A stretch of DNA of 64,000 nucleotides, taken from positions 1 to 64,000 of the forward strand of contig NZ_FTMZ01000014.1 in assembly GCF_900156335.1 (NCBI RefSeq), in the 5' to 3' direction. Below, piece by piece: positions 56,543 through 64,000 of this stretch. The position numbers and the translations under genes were made by a program. The notes under the pieces were generated by a model that was not told the origin of the DNA, did not search any database, and saw only the letters and a list, made by a program, of their open reading frames with translations. The DNA comes from Sphaerotilus natans (GTDB lineage: Bacteria; Pseudomonadota; Gammaproteobacteria; Burkholderiales; Burkholderiaceae_C). Numbering within the stretch: the stretch's first letter is position 1; the number at the start of each line of letters is the position of its first letter.

Positions 56543-56663
56543 AGCGCAATTGTAGATCGCAAAAAGATCATGCGCCCCCCTTGCGCAATGATCGCAATGC
56601 GATCACAATATAGCCCATGGACAGCAGAGAGCAGTCCAGGCAACCACCCTCAAGGAGCTCACC
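56543..56663. promoter_or_regulatory. Phage divergent control region with palindromic operators
   Basis: GATCGCA-A-TGCGATC (56590-56604) is a perfect pseudo-palindrome, and another GATCGCA half-site lies at 56555-56561; GCGCAAT occurs at 56544 and 56583. A candidate rightward promoter TTGCGC (56581-56586) with CAATAT 19 bases later straddles the palindrome, so a bound repressor would block it. The base composition is markedly AT-richer than elsewhere. Confidence 0.55.
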
Positions 56664-56984
56664 ATGACCACTTTCATCGTCTTCGCTAACGGCACCAACA
56701 TGGGCGAGTACCGCGCCGAGACCCAAGTCGGCGCACTCGACCAGTACGCCCGCGATGCCGGCTACACCGACTACGACGACATCGTTGCGCAGTTCAGCGA
56801 CGACGCTACCGCACACCGAATTGACACCCCGCGACTGATCCGCGATGCAGAAGAGGCGACAGGCAATCTGGCACAGCAGGATGCATACGGCGACGGCGTG
56901 GTGCTCATCGGCAACAAGTCGTTCGCGACCTACGCCGATCTCGCCGAGCACATCGGTCGCGACATCAGCGACTTCTTCGCCTGA
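56664..56984 (+). CDS. Small acidic phage protein of unknown function
   Basis: 106 aa, with AAGGAG seven bases before the ATG. MTTFIVFANGTNMGEYRAETQVGALDQYARDAGYTDYDDIVAQF suggests an alpha/beta fold; the protein is strongly acidic and has no signal or membrane segment. It is the only rightward gene between the recombinase and the late operon and has its own operator-bearing promoter, so it may be made early or in the lysogen. Small acidic phage proteins of this kind are sometimes DNA mimics or immunity factors, but I do not recognise its family. Confidence 0.65.
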   Translation: MTTFIVFANGTNMGEYRAETQVGALDQYARDAGYTDYDDIVAQFSDDATAHRIDTPRLIRDAEEATGNLAQQDAYGDGVVLIGNKSFATYADLAEHIGRDISDFFA

Positions 56985-56990
56985 TGACCT

Positions 56991-57010
56991 GCCGGCCCTC
57001 TGAGGCCGGC
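56991..57010. terminator. Stem-loop between convergent phage genes
   Basis: GCCGGCC-CTCTGA-GGCCGGC in the 36-base gap; a second hairpin GCCCCGG/CCGGGGC (57025-57044) lies in the end of the following gene. No long T-run, so a bidirectional terminator is only probable. Confidence 0.45.
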
Positions 57011-57020
57011 GCACCGGACA

Positions 57021-57410
57021 TCATGCCCCGGCCTTGCCCGGGGCTTCGTCTTTCTCGGCCGGCCCGCCGCGCAGCATCATCTCGGCCAGTACCGCCCTCG
57101 CCTCGAATCGATCGGGGTCAATCCGCCCCCGTGTGAGCACCCGGCGCCGGATCTCTAGCGCGGCGCCGCTCCAGTTCTTGGCATGCACTGCGAGGCGCAG
57201 GCCGGATCGCTCCAGCCGGCCGGCGCCGACCATGTCGCACCAGCACAGCACCGCCGCCACCCGCCACGGATTTTCGAGCGCCGGGCACCACTGCAGCAGC
57301 GCTGGCACCGCGGCGATGCGCAGGCGCTCGGCGCAGGCGTCGACATCGTCGGGTGCGATGTGGCGGGCAGCGATCTCGACAGCGGTGGTCAGGTCGTAGC
57401 GGCTGATCAT
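57021..57410 (-). CDS. Hypothetical phage protein, last gene of the late operon
   Basis: 129 aa. Helical and rich in Ala/Arg with several Trp and Cys (LLQWCPALENPWRVAAVLCWCDMVGAG). No membrane helix or known motif is recognised. It overlaps the preceding 70-aa gene by four bases, so it is translated with the lysis genes, but a role in lysis is not evident. Confidence 0.6.
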   Translation of the reverse strand: MISRYDLTTAVEIAARHIAPDDVDACAERLRIAAVPALLQWCPALENPWRVAAVLCWCDMVGAGRLERSGLRLAVHAKNWSGAALEIRRRVLTRGRIDPDRFEARAVLAEMMLRGGPAEKDEAPGKAGA

Positions 57411-57619
57411 TCGCCGCTGGCCTGGGCCTGCTCGTCAGCCACGATCCGCCGGCGCAGGTTGATCGCATCGGCGATCGCGCAGGCCGTGGCGGCGCTGATG
57501 ATGCGCGGCACGCCCTCGCCGGGGTAGCGCAGCGCGACATCCCCGGAGCCCGGCAGCACTGCGGCCTCGACCTGGCCGGCGCCGACGCCGGAGCCGAAGA
57601 GTCGGCGGAGGACGCCCAT
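57407..57619 (-). CDS. Small hypothetical phage protein
   Basis: 70 aa from the ATG at 57619, which overlaps the endolysin stop by one base (TGATG); it is too short and too embedded to stand out by itself. MGVLRRLFGSGVGAGQVEAAVLPGSGDVALRYP, then a helical RIISAATACAIADAINLRRRIVADEQ. No membrane segment strong enough for a spanin or holin. Supported by coupled start and stop overlaps at both ends. Confidence 0.6.
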   Translation of the reverse strand: MGVLRRLFGSGVGAGQVEAAVLPGSGDVALRYPGEGVPRIISAATACAIADAINLRRRIVADEQAQASGE

Positions 57620-58113
57620 CACGCGGCATCCTCCGCCGCGTAATCGAGGTTCGCCGCCACGCGATTGACCCAGCCCCGCCCGTAGGTCGCGAAGGTCGAC
57701 AGCGCGGCGACGTAGCGCAGGCGCTGGGCCGCGTAGCGCATCAGCACATCGGTCTCGGACATCGTCGCCAGCCGGGCAGCAGACACCGGCCCCCAGTGCC
57801 CATCGTCCGCCACGCCGATGGCGGCCTGCAGCTTGCGGATGGCCGTCGAGATGCCGCTGTTGACCGCGAAGTCGAACGCCTGGAACTTGACCGAGCCCGG
57901 CGCCGCCCCGAGCGGCCCCCAGAAGTCGCGCCGGTAGATCTCGGCGGCGCCCTGCCGGGTCAGCGACTTGATGTCGACGCTCGGGTAGCTGCGCTTGCTG
58001 ATGCCCCACTTTGTCTCGCCGCCGGGGTCGCGCGGGTCATTGACGTAGCCGCCTTCGTGCCCCATCAGGCGCTCGAAGGCCTCCTCGAATGTCAGCGCGG
58101 CGGCCGGCATCAT
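57619..58113 (-). CDS. Phage endolysin, glycoside hydrolase 108 family
   Basis: 164 aa. FEEAFERLMGHEGGYVNDPRDPGGETKWGISKRSYPSVDIKSLT contains the catalytic Glu of GHEGGYVNDP, the hallmark of GH108 N-acetylmuramidases. The C-terminal part (GVADDGHWGPVSAARLATMSETDVLMRYAAQRLRY) is the small peptidoglycan-binding extension. It has no signal peptide, so it depends on the holin-like gene upstream, whose stop overlaps its start by four bases. Confidence 0.92.
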   Translation of the reverse strand: MMPAAALTFEEAFERLMGHEGGYVNDPRDPGGETKWGISKRSYPSVDIKSLTRQGAAEIYRRDFWGPLGAAPGSVKFQAFDFAVNSGISTAIRKLQAAIGVADDGHWGPVSAARLATMSETDVLMRYAAQRLRYVAALSTFATYGRGWVNRVAANLDYAAEDAA

Positions 58114-58283
58114 TGCGCGCCTCCGCGCTCGCGCAGCAGCATGGCCAGGCCACCGGCCAGCGCAGACACGCCGCGCAGCATCATCGACGGCGCCGCCGGT
58201 GCGATCTCGGCCAGGCCCGTGGCGATGACGGCAATGCCTGCCCAGGTGCTGGGCTCTTTCAGTCGGTTCAGGATCGGGTTCAT
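58110..58283 (-). CDS. Holin-like small membrane protein
   Basis: 57 aa from the ATG at 58283, with GAGGAA upstream. MNPILNRLKEPSTWAGIAVIATGLAEIAPAAPSMMLRGVSALAGGLAMLLRERGGAQ shows two short hydrophobic stretches and a charged tail; LKEPSTWAGI is common in phage holin-like proteins encoded before endolysins. It directly precedes and overlaps the endolysin gene. Confidence 0.75.
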   Translation of the reverse strand: MNPILNRLKEPSTWAGIAVIATGLAEIAPAAPSMMLRGVSALAGGLAMLLRERGGAQ

Positions 58284-58311
58284 GTTTGTTCCTCGTCGTG
58301 TGGTTGGTGAA

Positions 58312-58629
58312 TCAATGGCCGCCCGGCGGGCGGCCTCCATGAGTGATGGCGTAGACCGCGCCCCAGATCGCCACGCCGGCGGCGGCAATCCGGCCGATCC
58401 AGCCGAAAGCGATCCCGATCCCGTTCAGGGCCCGGAACGCGCCGCGCGCGGCATCGAACAGGTCGCGAATCTCTTGGGTGACTTCGGTGTTCTTGGCCAG
58501 GCTGGTCTGCAGTTGCGTGAGCTGTTCGGTTTGCCGGGCGAGCTCGGCTTCGATTCGCTTCATGCGCTCGGACCCGCGATCGAGCCGGTCCTCGATCTCC
58601 TCGCCCCATCGGGTATCAGGCGTCGGCAT
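58312..58629 (-). CDS. Coiled-coil phage membrane protein (lysis-associated)
   Basis: 105 aa with a strong GGAGGAG site before the ATG. Residues about 8-55 form a coiled coil (EIEDRLDRGSERMKRIEAELARQTEQLTQLQTSLAKNT), followed by a single membrane helix (GIAFGWIGRIAAAGVAIWGAVYAI). This layout recurs next to phage endolysins and may represent an alternative holin or spanin-like factor. It overlaps the preceding gene by 14 bases. Confidence 0.7.
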   Translation of the reverse strand: MPTPDTRWGEEIEDRLDRGSERMKRIEAELARQTEQLTQLQTSLAKNTEVTQEIRDLFDAARGAFRALNGIGIAFGWIGRIAAAGVAIWGAVYAITHGGRPPGGH

Positions 58630-59260
58630 CGGTGGTCTCCTCCGGCCAAGTCACGGCCTCGATCTGTGCAGCCGTGGTGGCCTCGGTGATGCGCTGGCGC
58701 AGGGCGCGGCCGGTGGCGTGCAGCTGCTCGCCGCGCGTGGCCAGGGCCAGCAGCACGCGCATCAGCACCGGGGCGGTGATCTCGGCAGTGGTGTTGTCGG
58801 CCAGGGTCCAGACCTTGACCCAGCCGGGCGTCAGCTCGGCTTGCTTGAGCGCCAAGCCGATGCGGGCCACTGCGCGCTCGTCGCAGTCGAACAGCATCCC
58901 GTCGACCAGCAGCGGCGCGACCTCGAGGGCGTTACGCCGCTCGCGCAGTGCCGCCCAGCGGCTGGCCCGCAGGCCGTCCAGCGTGGGCACCAGCACCCAG
59001 TCGGCCGCGTCGTCATCCCAGTCCCATTCAGCACCGGCGACCTCGCGATCCGGTCGGGGCGGCAGGCGGTCGACGATCACCGGCACCGCCTCGCCGCCCA
59101 TGCCGTCGTCGACGAGCTGCACGCGATGACGCTGCGGGTCGAGGTCCCCTTCGATGGCGATGCAGCCGGCTGGTGTGTTGAGCATCAGCAGCGCAGGCGG
59201 GCCGCAATATCGGTCGGGCAGGACGCTACCGTCCTCGCTGTAGAAACTCCATGTTTTCAT
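58616..59260 (-). CDS. Phage tail-fibre-assembly-like protein (DUF4376 type)
   Basis: 214 aa. The C-terminal half LRASRWAALRERRNALEVAPLLVDGMLFDCDERAVARIGLALKQAEL resembles the DUF4376 module, where a lysine/arginine-rich helix precedes a G-x-x-FD-x-D-x-x-S/A-x-x-R pattern; the N-terminal half is beta-rich. Such proteins lie after tail tip or fibre genes and are thought to assist fibre assembly. It overlaps the tail-tip gene by four bases. Confidence 0.75.
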   Translation of the reverse strand: MKTWSFYSEDGSVLPDRYCGPPALLMLNTPAGCIAIEGDLDPQRHRVQLVDDGMGGEAVPVIVDRLPPRPDREVAGAEWDWDDDAADWVLVPTLDGLRASRWAALRERRNALEVAPLLVDGMLFDCDERAVARIGLALKQAELTPGWVKVWTLADNTTAEITAPVLMRVLLALATRGEQLHATGRALRQRITEATTAAQIEAVTWPEETTDADA

Positions 59261-62200
59261 CGTTTGATTACCTCGACATTCAGCACCGGGTCATACAGGT
59301 AGATGGTGATACCTGTGATAGCGGTGCAGTAGCAGAATATTCTGAATTCACCGGCGGACGGAATGTTGACCGTGTGCGTATATGACACGACACCATCCAG
59401 CCCTAAATGCTCGATGTAAAACGCGGTATCAGGCCAGCCAGTAATACCGCCACTCGAATACGTCAAGTTGAACGACATGACGGAACCGGGGCTGGCCGGG
59501 TCCGAACCGTTCGGCACCGTGGCCACGTTTTTCTCGTACGTGTACGACAGTCGAATCTGGAGCTTGCACGGCGCGTCAGCGGTGTAGTAGAGCTGGCGGA
59601 TGACGGTGCCGGTGTCAGGCCCGACCAGCGTCATCGCACCGGCATAGCGCGACACCAGCACGGATGTGGCGGCATCCTCGGCGATGTCGCTGGTCTGCGC
59701 CTGCCCGTAGACGTTGTCGCCGAATCGCACCGCAGCAGGGCCGGGTGTCCACGGGCCGGGGCCGGTGGCGTTGGCGCCGACCTCCTCGACCTGAGCCCGG
59801 CAGGCGAAAAGATAGGAGCTTGCCTGTCCCTCTTTTGTGTCGTACTTGCGCAGGACTAGGCGCGCGAATGTCGCACCCTGCGGGACGGATGAAATCGAGA
59901 AGCATCGCTTCCAGGACTGCAGCCCATAATTGCCATTGCCGTTTGCCTCTTCATCATTCTCGACAGTCGGCGAGTTATAGGAATTCCCAACAATCCCGGA
60001 CTGGTTGTAATAAAACAAAAACACGGCCACTTTGCACCGATGTGCCCCCGTGTATGCTGACGCACACATGACATCACCCGGCCTGACGAGCACAGGGGGG
60101 CCGAGAACTTCGGCGTATAGCCCATTCGATCGGGACAAATGCTCCATGTAGATGGTATTTGCCGACCCGCCAACTCCAAGATTAAGGGTCCATGTCGGGT
60201 TGAGATTCACTCCGTACCCGGACGGCGGCAGTGCGGGCGCTGCCAAGACCCACTCGGAAAACCCCGCGACGAAATCCGAGTCGAACAGCATGTTGGCCGA
60301 GCTGGCGAGCTGATCGTTGCGGATCTGCTCGGCGCCGGTCAGCCCCGCCAGGTTGCCGGGGACACCCGACAGCTCAGACCAGCCAATGGCCTGCTGCGTC
60401 AGCGTCGCGGTCACGTAGATCGGCACCGACAGATTGCCGCTGGTGTCGACCGCCCGGACCGCGAAGCGCCACTGCCCGTCGCCGGGCGAGCCCGAGCGGT
60501 GCTGCGTGGTCGCGCCGGTCCATGCCGCGACCTGGGCCATCTGGTCCCAAGTCGCCGTGAGCACGCCGCTGGCGCGCACGATGTAGCCGGCGTGGTCCAG
60601 GTCTTGGACGTGCGTGACCGAGTAGATGCGCTCGCCGCTGGCGCCTTCGGTGACCGCGAAGCCCGTGGGCGCGGTGGGCACCGCCGACTTGCCGGCGACG
60701 ACGTGGGCCCGGATGATCCAGGCGCTTTCGGCTCCGAAGCTGTTGACGTGCCGTATACGGACCAGGATCGGGGCCTGGTCGCGGACACCGTCGATCCAGG
60801 TGCGGTCGGCGTCGCCGAGCACCCGCAGCGCGGTCCAGGCGGTGTCGCTGACCTGCCGCCACTCGATTTCGGTGCGAGCGCCCGGACTGGTCATGTAGAT
60901 GCCTGTCGGCCGGGTCCAGGTCACGAGCACACGCGGCACGATGGTCCCGTCGCTCATCTGCATCAGCGTGCTGTTGCCGCTGGTGGTGGTGACACCCGCC
61001 GGCAGGCTCACCGTGCCGGGGGGCGGCAGGGAGGTGTTCGGCGCGGGGTCGGGGTCCATCGCGTCGGCCTGGTCATATGTCGCTGCGATGTCCTCCTGCA
61101 GGCTCAGCGTGACGGGCTGCCCCGGCGCCCACGACCAGTCCAGCACCCGGAAGGTCTTGTCGCTGATCTGGTGGATGCTGTCGGTCAGCGTGACGCGGTC
61201 GCCGACCTCCAGCCGCCAGAGGCGCATCTTGCCGGTGTACTGCACGATCATCCCGGCCCGGGCCTGCTCCACGAACTGGCGGAGCAGGCTGCGCGCCTGG
61301 TTCTTTGACGGGCAGAAGGGCAGCGTGAAGGACTGCCACTCGTTGCCGCCATCGGCGGTGACGAAGGTGCTGTTGATGTAGGGGTCGACGTCTTCGGTCT
61401 GGGTGGAGCCGAACGGGATGATGGTCGCGCGCGCCGAGTTGAAGGCCTCGTCGTGATCGGTGGCGCTGCGGGGCACCTGCACCGGCGCGGCCGCGTCGTC
61501 ATCGGTGATCGTCATCACCGGCGCTGACCAGGCGCCTGCGTGCACGGACCAGACCGGGCCCTGCGCCACGAAGCCGCCCATGTTTTCGGTCAGGTCCGCC
61601 AGCACGGCTGATCGGTCATCGCTGGCCTTGAAGGCGCCGGCGACGCGCGAGAACTTTTCGGTCCCGTAGTAGAGGGCGTCACAGGCGTTTGCAGCCGTGA
61701 TGACCGAGCTGGTGTTGATGTCGTCGGTGGTGAGGTTGTAGCCCCAGGGCTGCCGGAGCCAGTCGTAGACCGCCAGCGCGGTGTTGTCGCTGTAGGCGGT
61801 GGTGCCGGTGCGCGGATCGAGTAGCGGCTTGCCCGACACGTCGAAGGTGAGATCGGACGGCAGGCCCTGTTGGAATCGGCTGTCGTCCAGATCGAGCGTC
61901 AGGATGGCATAGGCGATGCCCTGCAGCCGGTGTGCATCGGTCCATCGGCTGTTGGCCGCTTTGAGGTAGGTGCTGGCGGTCTGGGTGGTGGTGCCTGCGA
62001 ACCACTCGAGACGGACGCGCGGGCTGGTGTTGCCCAGGCTGTAGGTGACCTGCCAGGTGCCCGAGGTCGGGCCGCCGGAGATGGTCGATCCGCTGATCGT
62101 GGCGCCGGTGTGGCTCTGGGTGGGCTCGCTGTTCTCGGGCCGCGGCCACAGCTCACGGGTGATGCTGACCAGCGAGACCGTGCTGCCTGCCGGCACGTCG

Positions 62201-62808
62201 GGAATCGTGGCCTGCCCTGCCCCGCTGAAGGCCAGCGACTTGGTGACGTGCGCCGAATCGGCCTTGCGGAAATTGGTGTTGGTCGTCCACTTGTCGGCGC
62301 CGAATTCGAGCCATTCGCCGAGCATGAAAACCCGGTGGACGTTGGTGATCTCGTGACAGGCCAGGCCGACGATGATGTGCTGCAGCGCGTCCGGCCGGGT
62401 CTTGGTGGTCCCATCGTCGGCCACGTAGGTCTTGGCCGACGAGAGCCGATCGAGCACGGCCCCGCCGACCGCACAGCGGCCGTAGATGATCTGCGGGGAC
62501 GGCTCGCTGGACTGCAGGACCAGCGTGCGCTCTTGCAGGGACTCCCTCGAGGCAGCGCGCTGAGCGGCTGCGGCCGCCCGGGCTGCCTTGCGCCGGGCCA
62601 TGATGCCGCCGACCAGCGAGGCGCCGATGGCGACATAGGTGGCCACCGAGACGCTGATGGCCACGCCGAGCACTGTCGCGCCACCCGCCACCGCGATGCC
62701 CTGCGCCACCAGCGCGATGGCGGTGATCGGATCGGCATGTGCGGGCGTGCTCCAGAGCAGGCCGGCCGCGGCCAGTGCAGCGGCGACACGGCGCAGGCGG
62801 CGGGTCAT
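59257..62808 (-). CDS. Phage tail-tip / host-specificity protein (lambda J-like)
   Basis: 1183 aa. Residues 1-75 are unusual: a signal-like start (MTRRLRRVAAALAAAGLLWSTPAHA) and further hydrophobic segments before a basic Ala-rich helix. The J/TipJ core follows (VLQSSEPSPQIIYGRCAVGGAVL, FVAQGPVWSVHAGAW... EDVDPYINSTFVTADGGNEWQSFTLPFCPSKNQARSLLRQFVEQ), with the DRVTLTD motif, then fibronectin-like domains (about 580-760) and a receptor-binding C-terminal third (from about 840). The C-terminal third is AT-richer than the rest, consistent with exchange of host-range modules. It would contact the bacterial receptor at infection. Confidence 0.88.
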   Translation of the reverse strand: MTRRLRRVAAALAAAGLLWSTPAHADPITAIALVAQGIAVAGGATVLGVAISVSVATYVAIGASLVGGIMARRKAARAAAAAQRAASRESLQERTLVLQSSEPSPQIIYGRCAVGGAVLDRLSSAKTYVADDGTTKTRPDALQHIIVGLACHEITNVHRVFMLGEWLEFGADKWTTNTNFRKADSAHVTKSLAFSGAGQATIPDVPAGSTVSLVSITRELWPRPENSEPTQSHTGATISGSTISGGPTSGTWQVTYSLGNTSPRVRLEWFAGTTTQTASTYLKAANSRWTDAHRLQGIAYAILTLDLDDSRFQQGLPSDLTFDVSGKPLLDPRTGTTAYSDNTALAVYDWLRQPWGYNLTTDDINTSSVITAANACDALYYGTEKFSRVAGAFKASDDRSAVLADLTENMGGFVAQGPVWSVHAGAWSAPVMTITDDDAAAPVQVPRSATDHDEAFNSARATIIPFGSTQTEDVDPYINSTFVTADGGNEWQSFTLPFCPSKNQARSLLRQFVEQARAGMIVQYTGKMRLWRLEVGDRVTLTDSIHQISDKTFRVLDWSWAPGQPVTLSLQEDIAATYDQADAMDPDPAPNTSLPPPGTVSLPAGVTTTSGNSTLMQMSDGTIVPRVLVTWTRPTGIYMTSPGARTEIEWRQVSDTAWTALRVLGDADRTWIDGVRDQAPILVRIRHVNSFGAESAWIIRAHVVAGKSAVPTAPTGFAVTEGASGERIYSVTHVQDLDHAGYIVRASGVLTATWDQMAQVAAWTGATTQHRSGSPGDGQWRFAVRAVDTSGNLSVPIYVTATLTQQAIGWSELSGVPGNLAGLTGAEQIRNDQLASSANMLFDSDFVAGFSEWVLAAPALPPSGYGVNLNPTWTLNLGVGGSANTIYMEHLSRSNGLYAEVLGPPVLVRPGDVMCASAYTGAHRCKVAVFLFYYNQSGIVGNSYNSPTVENDEEANGNGNYGLQSWKRCFSISSVPQGATFARLVLRKYDTKEGQASSYLFACRAQVEEVGANATGPGPWTPGPAAVRFGDNVYGQAQTSDIAEDAATSVLVSRYAGAMTLVGPDTGTVIRQLYYTADAPCKLQIRLSYTYEKNVATVPNGSDPASPGSVMSFNLTYSSGGITGWPDTAFYIEHLGLDGVVSYTHTVNIPSAGEFRIFCYCTAITGITIYLYDPVLNVEVIKR

Positions 62809-63212
62809 CGCGCGATCTCCCAGGCCACTGCCGCTGCAGACACAGGGTGCAGCGTGGCCTGCGGTCCGGCGAATGCGATCGCCAGCAGGGGCTCAAGGCC
62901 CTCCAGCACGATGCCGATGACGCCGATACCGCCGGCTCCAACCACGCCCGGCGCAAAGGCGACGAGGTCGCCGGGACGCGCGTGCTCGGTGGCCACCGGG
63001 CGACGGCTGATGATCTGGCTGACGGCCTCGACCAGACCGCCCCGGCGCAGGATGGTGGACAGCGCCTCGAGCTGGCTGTCGACGGCCGGCATCGGCGGCG
63101 CGACCCCTTCGGCGACCGCGACCCAGCGGGCCGGGATGGTGCAGCAGTGCGATTCGCTCCAGTCGACGGCGCGCGGCTGCTGCTGGGCGATGAATTCGGT
63201 CAGCAGGCTCAT
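62805..63212 (-). CDS. DUF6950-like phage tail protein
   Basis: 135 aa. LLTEFIAQQQPRAVDWSESHCCTIPARWVAVAEG and RPGDLVAFAP... GIGVIGI resemble an NlpC/P60-related DUF6950 protein that stands directly before the tail-tip gene in many phages. The Cys of SHCC is a candidate thiol but a full hydrolase triad is not obvious. Overlaps at both ends by four bases. Confidence 0.7.
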   Translation of the reverse strand: MSLLTEFIAQQQPRAVDWSESHCCTIPARWVAVAEGVAPPMPAVDSQLEALSTILRRGGLVEAVSQIISRRPVATEHARPGDLVAFAPGVVGAGGIGVIGIVLEGLEPLLAIAFAGPQATLHPVSAAAVAWEIAR

Positions 63213-63814
63213 GGCTGGGAATCGACGTAGGCCTTGGAGAGCCAGTTGGTGTTGGTGAGCATGGACGGCAGCCCATCCAGGCCGGCATCGGCGGGGTAGC
63301 GGCTGCGGTGCTGCTGCGGCGTCCAGCGCAGGCCCTCAGCCGTGCGAGCGCGGCTGGTGCCGAGCGAGGTGAGCTCGACTTCGACGACCGCCTGCATCTG
63401 CTGCTGATCGCCGGTTTCCACGCGGGTGCCGATGCGAGTCATCGTCCCGCACCAGTAGCGGCGCGGCGATCCGACCAGCGCGTAATTGGCGTCGAGGAAT
63501 TGGCTGTAGAGCGTGACCCGCCGGCCTCGCCAGGTGTGGCTCGGGCCCATGCACAGGGCCAGCAGCGCCAGGTTGGCGGCGCTGAGCTCGAGGGTCACCC
63601 GGCCGCCGGCGTCAGCGCTGGCTTTAGCGGCCGGCGGCTTGATGGCATCGCCCACGCCACGCCAGGTGTAGCCCCCGGACACGATGTCGACGGGCCACAG
63701 CGCGATGCGCTGCGTGCCACCGGCTGCGGCGGAAAAATCGAGCTGGAACAGCCCGCACTCGGCAACGATGCCCGAGTCATGCAGGGTCTGGGTGGGCGTA
63801 TCGAGGGTGATCAC
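63209..63814 (-). CDS. Phage minor tail protein candidate
   Basis: 201 aa from the GTG at 63814, which overlaps the upstream stop (GTGA) and has GGGAG nine bases before; a longer open frame to 63877 lacks a start signal. Beta-rich: TLHDSGIVAECGLFQLDFSAAAGGTQRIALWPVDIV, MGPSHTWRGRRVTLYSQFLD, YWCGTMTRIGTRVETG. The position and all-beta character suggest a tail-tip baseplate component equivalent to lambda L/M; the family is not certain. Confidence 0.7.
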   Translation of the reverse strand: MITLDTPTQTLHDSGIVAECGLFQLDFSAAAGGTQRIALWPVDIVSGGYTWRGVGDAIKPPAAKASADAGGRVTLELSAANLALLALCMGPSHTWRGRRVTLYSQFLDANYALVGSPRRYWCGTMTRIGTRVETGDQQQMQAVVEVELTSLGTSRARTAEGLRWTPQQHRSRYPADAGLDGLPSMLTNTNWLSKAYVDSQP

Positions 63815-64000
63815 TGCCACTGCTCCCGGAATTTCAGCGTGACCTGGTCGACCTGCTGGCCAGGGGCCGCCGGCCACAGGGGCGGCTGGCCGACGAGCTT
63901 GAACATGGCGCTGGGGCGATCGAGCTGCACCGTCTGCCCGCTGGCGATGGCGGTGCGCAGAGGCGGCTCGAAGCTGACCGTCCCGGGCAGGGTGACGTCG
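63811..64000 (-). CDS. Phage tail protein, C-terminal end (partial)
   Basis: The minus strand is open from the window edge to a TGA at 63813-63811 and encodes 62 residues (DVTLPGTVSFEPPLRTAIAS... LVGQPPLWPAAPGQQVDQV, ending LKFREQWQ). Its stop overlaps the next GTG start by four bases. The pattern resembles the end of a small tail protein; the start and most of the gene lie outside the window. Confidence 0.65.
   Translation of the reverse strand, partial: DVTLPGTVSFEPPLRTAIASGQTVQLDRPSAMFKLVGQPPLWPAAPGQQVDQVTLKFREQWQ

Larger units (their letters stand above)
54640..64000. mobile_element. Prophage, left part (serine-recombinase, lysis and tail modules)
   Basis: From the rimO junction to the window edge: a large serine recombinase, a small HTH protein with palindromic operators, unknown small genes, a muramidase endolysin with holin-like gene, a coiled-coil membrane protein, a DUF4376-like tail-assembly candidate, a 1183-aa J-like tail-tip protein, a DUF6950-like protein and two further tail genes. 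Gene order tail tip - lysis is that of lambda-like siphophages. Almost all minus-strand genes overlap by one to fourteen bases, showing an intact late operon. The remainder lies beyond 64000. Confidence 0.92.

Overview
The window is GC-rich with dense codon use, very short spacers and many 4-bp stop/start overlaps. The gene set (short-Q-loop cytochrome bd, acidic-amino-acid ABC operon with its two-component system, LitR-type light cluster, frc-type sugar operon, ISAs1 element, DUF1840) suggests a betaproteobacterium of the order Burkholderiales, probably near Sphaerotilus/Leptothrix/Rubrivivax. This placement is inferred from gene content only.

Layout. 1-9.7 kb is an accessory-looking stretch: the 3' end of an ISAs1-family transposase, a shrunken aconitase remnant directly beside the IS end, a ferritin-like protein that seems to lack half of its diiron ligands, two Crp/Fnr regulators, a DUF1840 protein, a complete MgtA-type Mg2+ P-type ATPase, and a second P-type ATPase from which the actuator domain has been cleanly removed in frame. 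9.7-13.1 kb: clpB behind a sigma-32-type promoter, and a DUF4337 membrane protein. 13.1-19.8 kb: a tripartite RND efflux pump divergent from an AcrR/TtgR-type repressor, with a near-palindromic operator between them. 19.7-27.3 kb: a Glu/Asp ABC transporter with two paralogous binding proteins, followed by a DctB/DctD-like (AauS/AauR-like) system. 27.5-30.0 kb: cydAB behind a perfect 20-bp palindrome. 30.0-30.75 kb: a UPF0016 Mn2+ exporter gene preceded by a yybP-ykoY manganese riboswitch with competing hairpins.

30.8-35.7 kb: a YegP-like protein, then a LitR-like MerR regulator divergent from a light/redox cluster: a renalase-like flavoprotein, a photolyase-fold protein without the antenna domain, and an SDR without its catalytic tyrosine. 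35.7-37.7 kb: tRNA-Arg(TCT), a chemoreceptor and tRNA-Pro(TGG). 37.7-43.7 kb: an frc-type sugar system (kinase, ABC transporter, RbsD/FucU-like protein, ROK regulator) with a 21-bp operator. 43.7-54.7 kb: a GlsB-like membrane protein, hrpA, and a tightly coupled operon rimO - PLP-dependent lyase - FecR/LysM protein - CHASE2 histidine kinase.

54.6-64 kb is the left part of a prophage integrated at the 5' end of rimO by a large serine recombinase. From the attachment end inward it holds the recombinase, a small HTH protein with palindromic operators, unknown early genes, a lysis cassette (endolysin, holin-like, coiled-coil membrane protein) and tail genes up to a J-like tail-tip protein, running off the window edge. 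Integration has replaced the start region and natural upstream DNA of rimO, so the four-gene rimO operon now depends on prophage sequence.

The least ordinary items are the P-type ATPase without an A-domain, the group of degenerate enzymes around it, the antenna-less cryptochrome-like protein with an added C-terminal domain, the Mn riboswitch with two nested inverted repeats, and the prophage junction in rimO.
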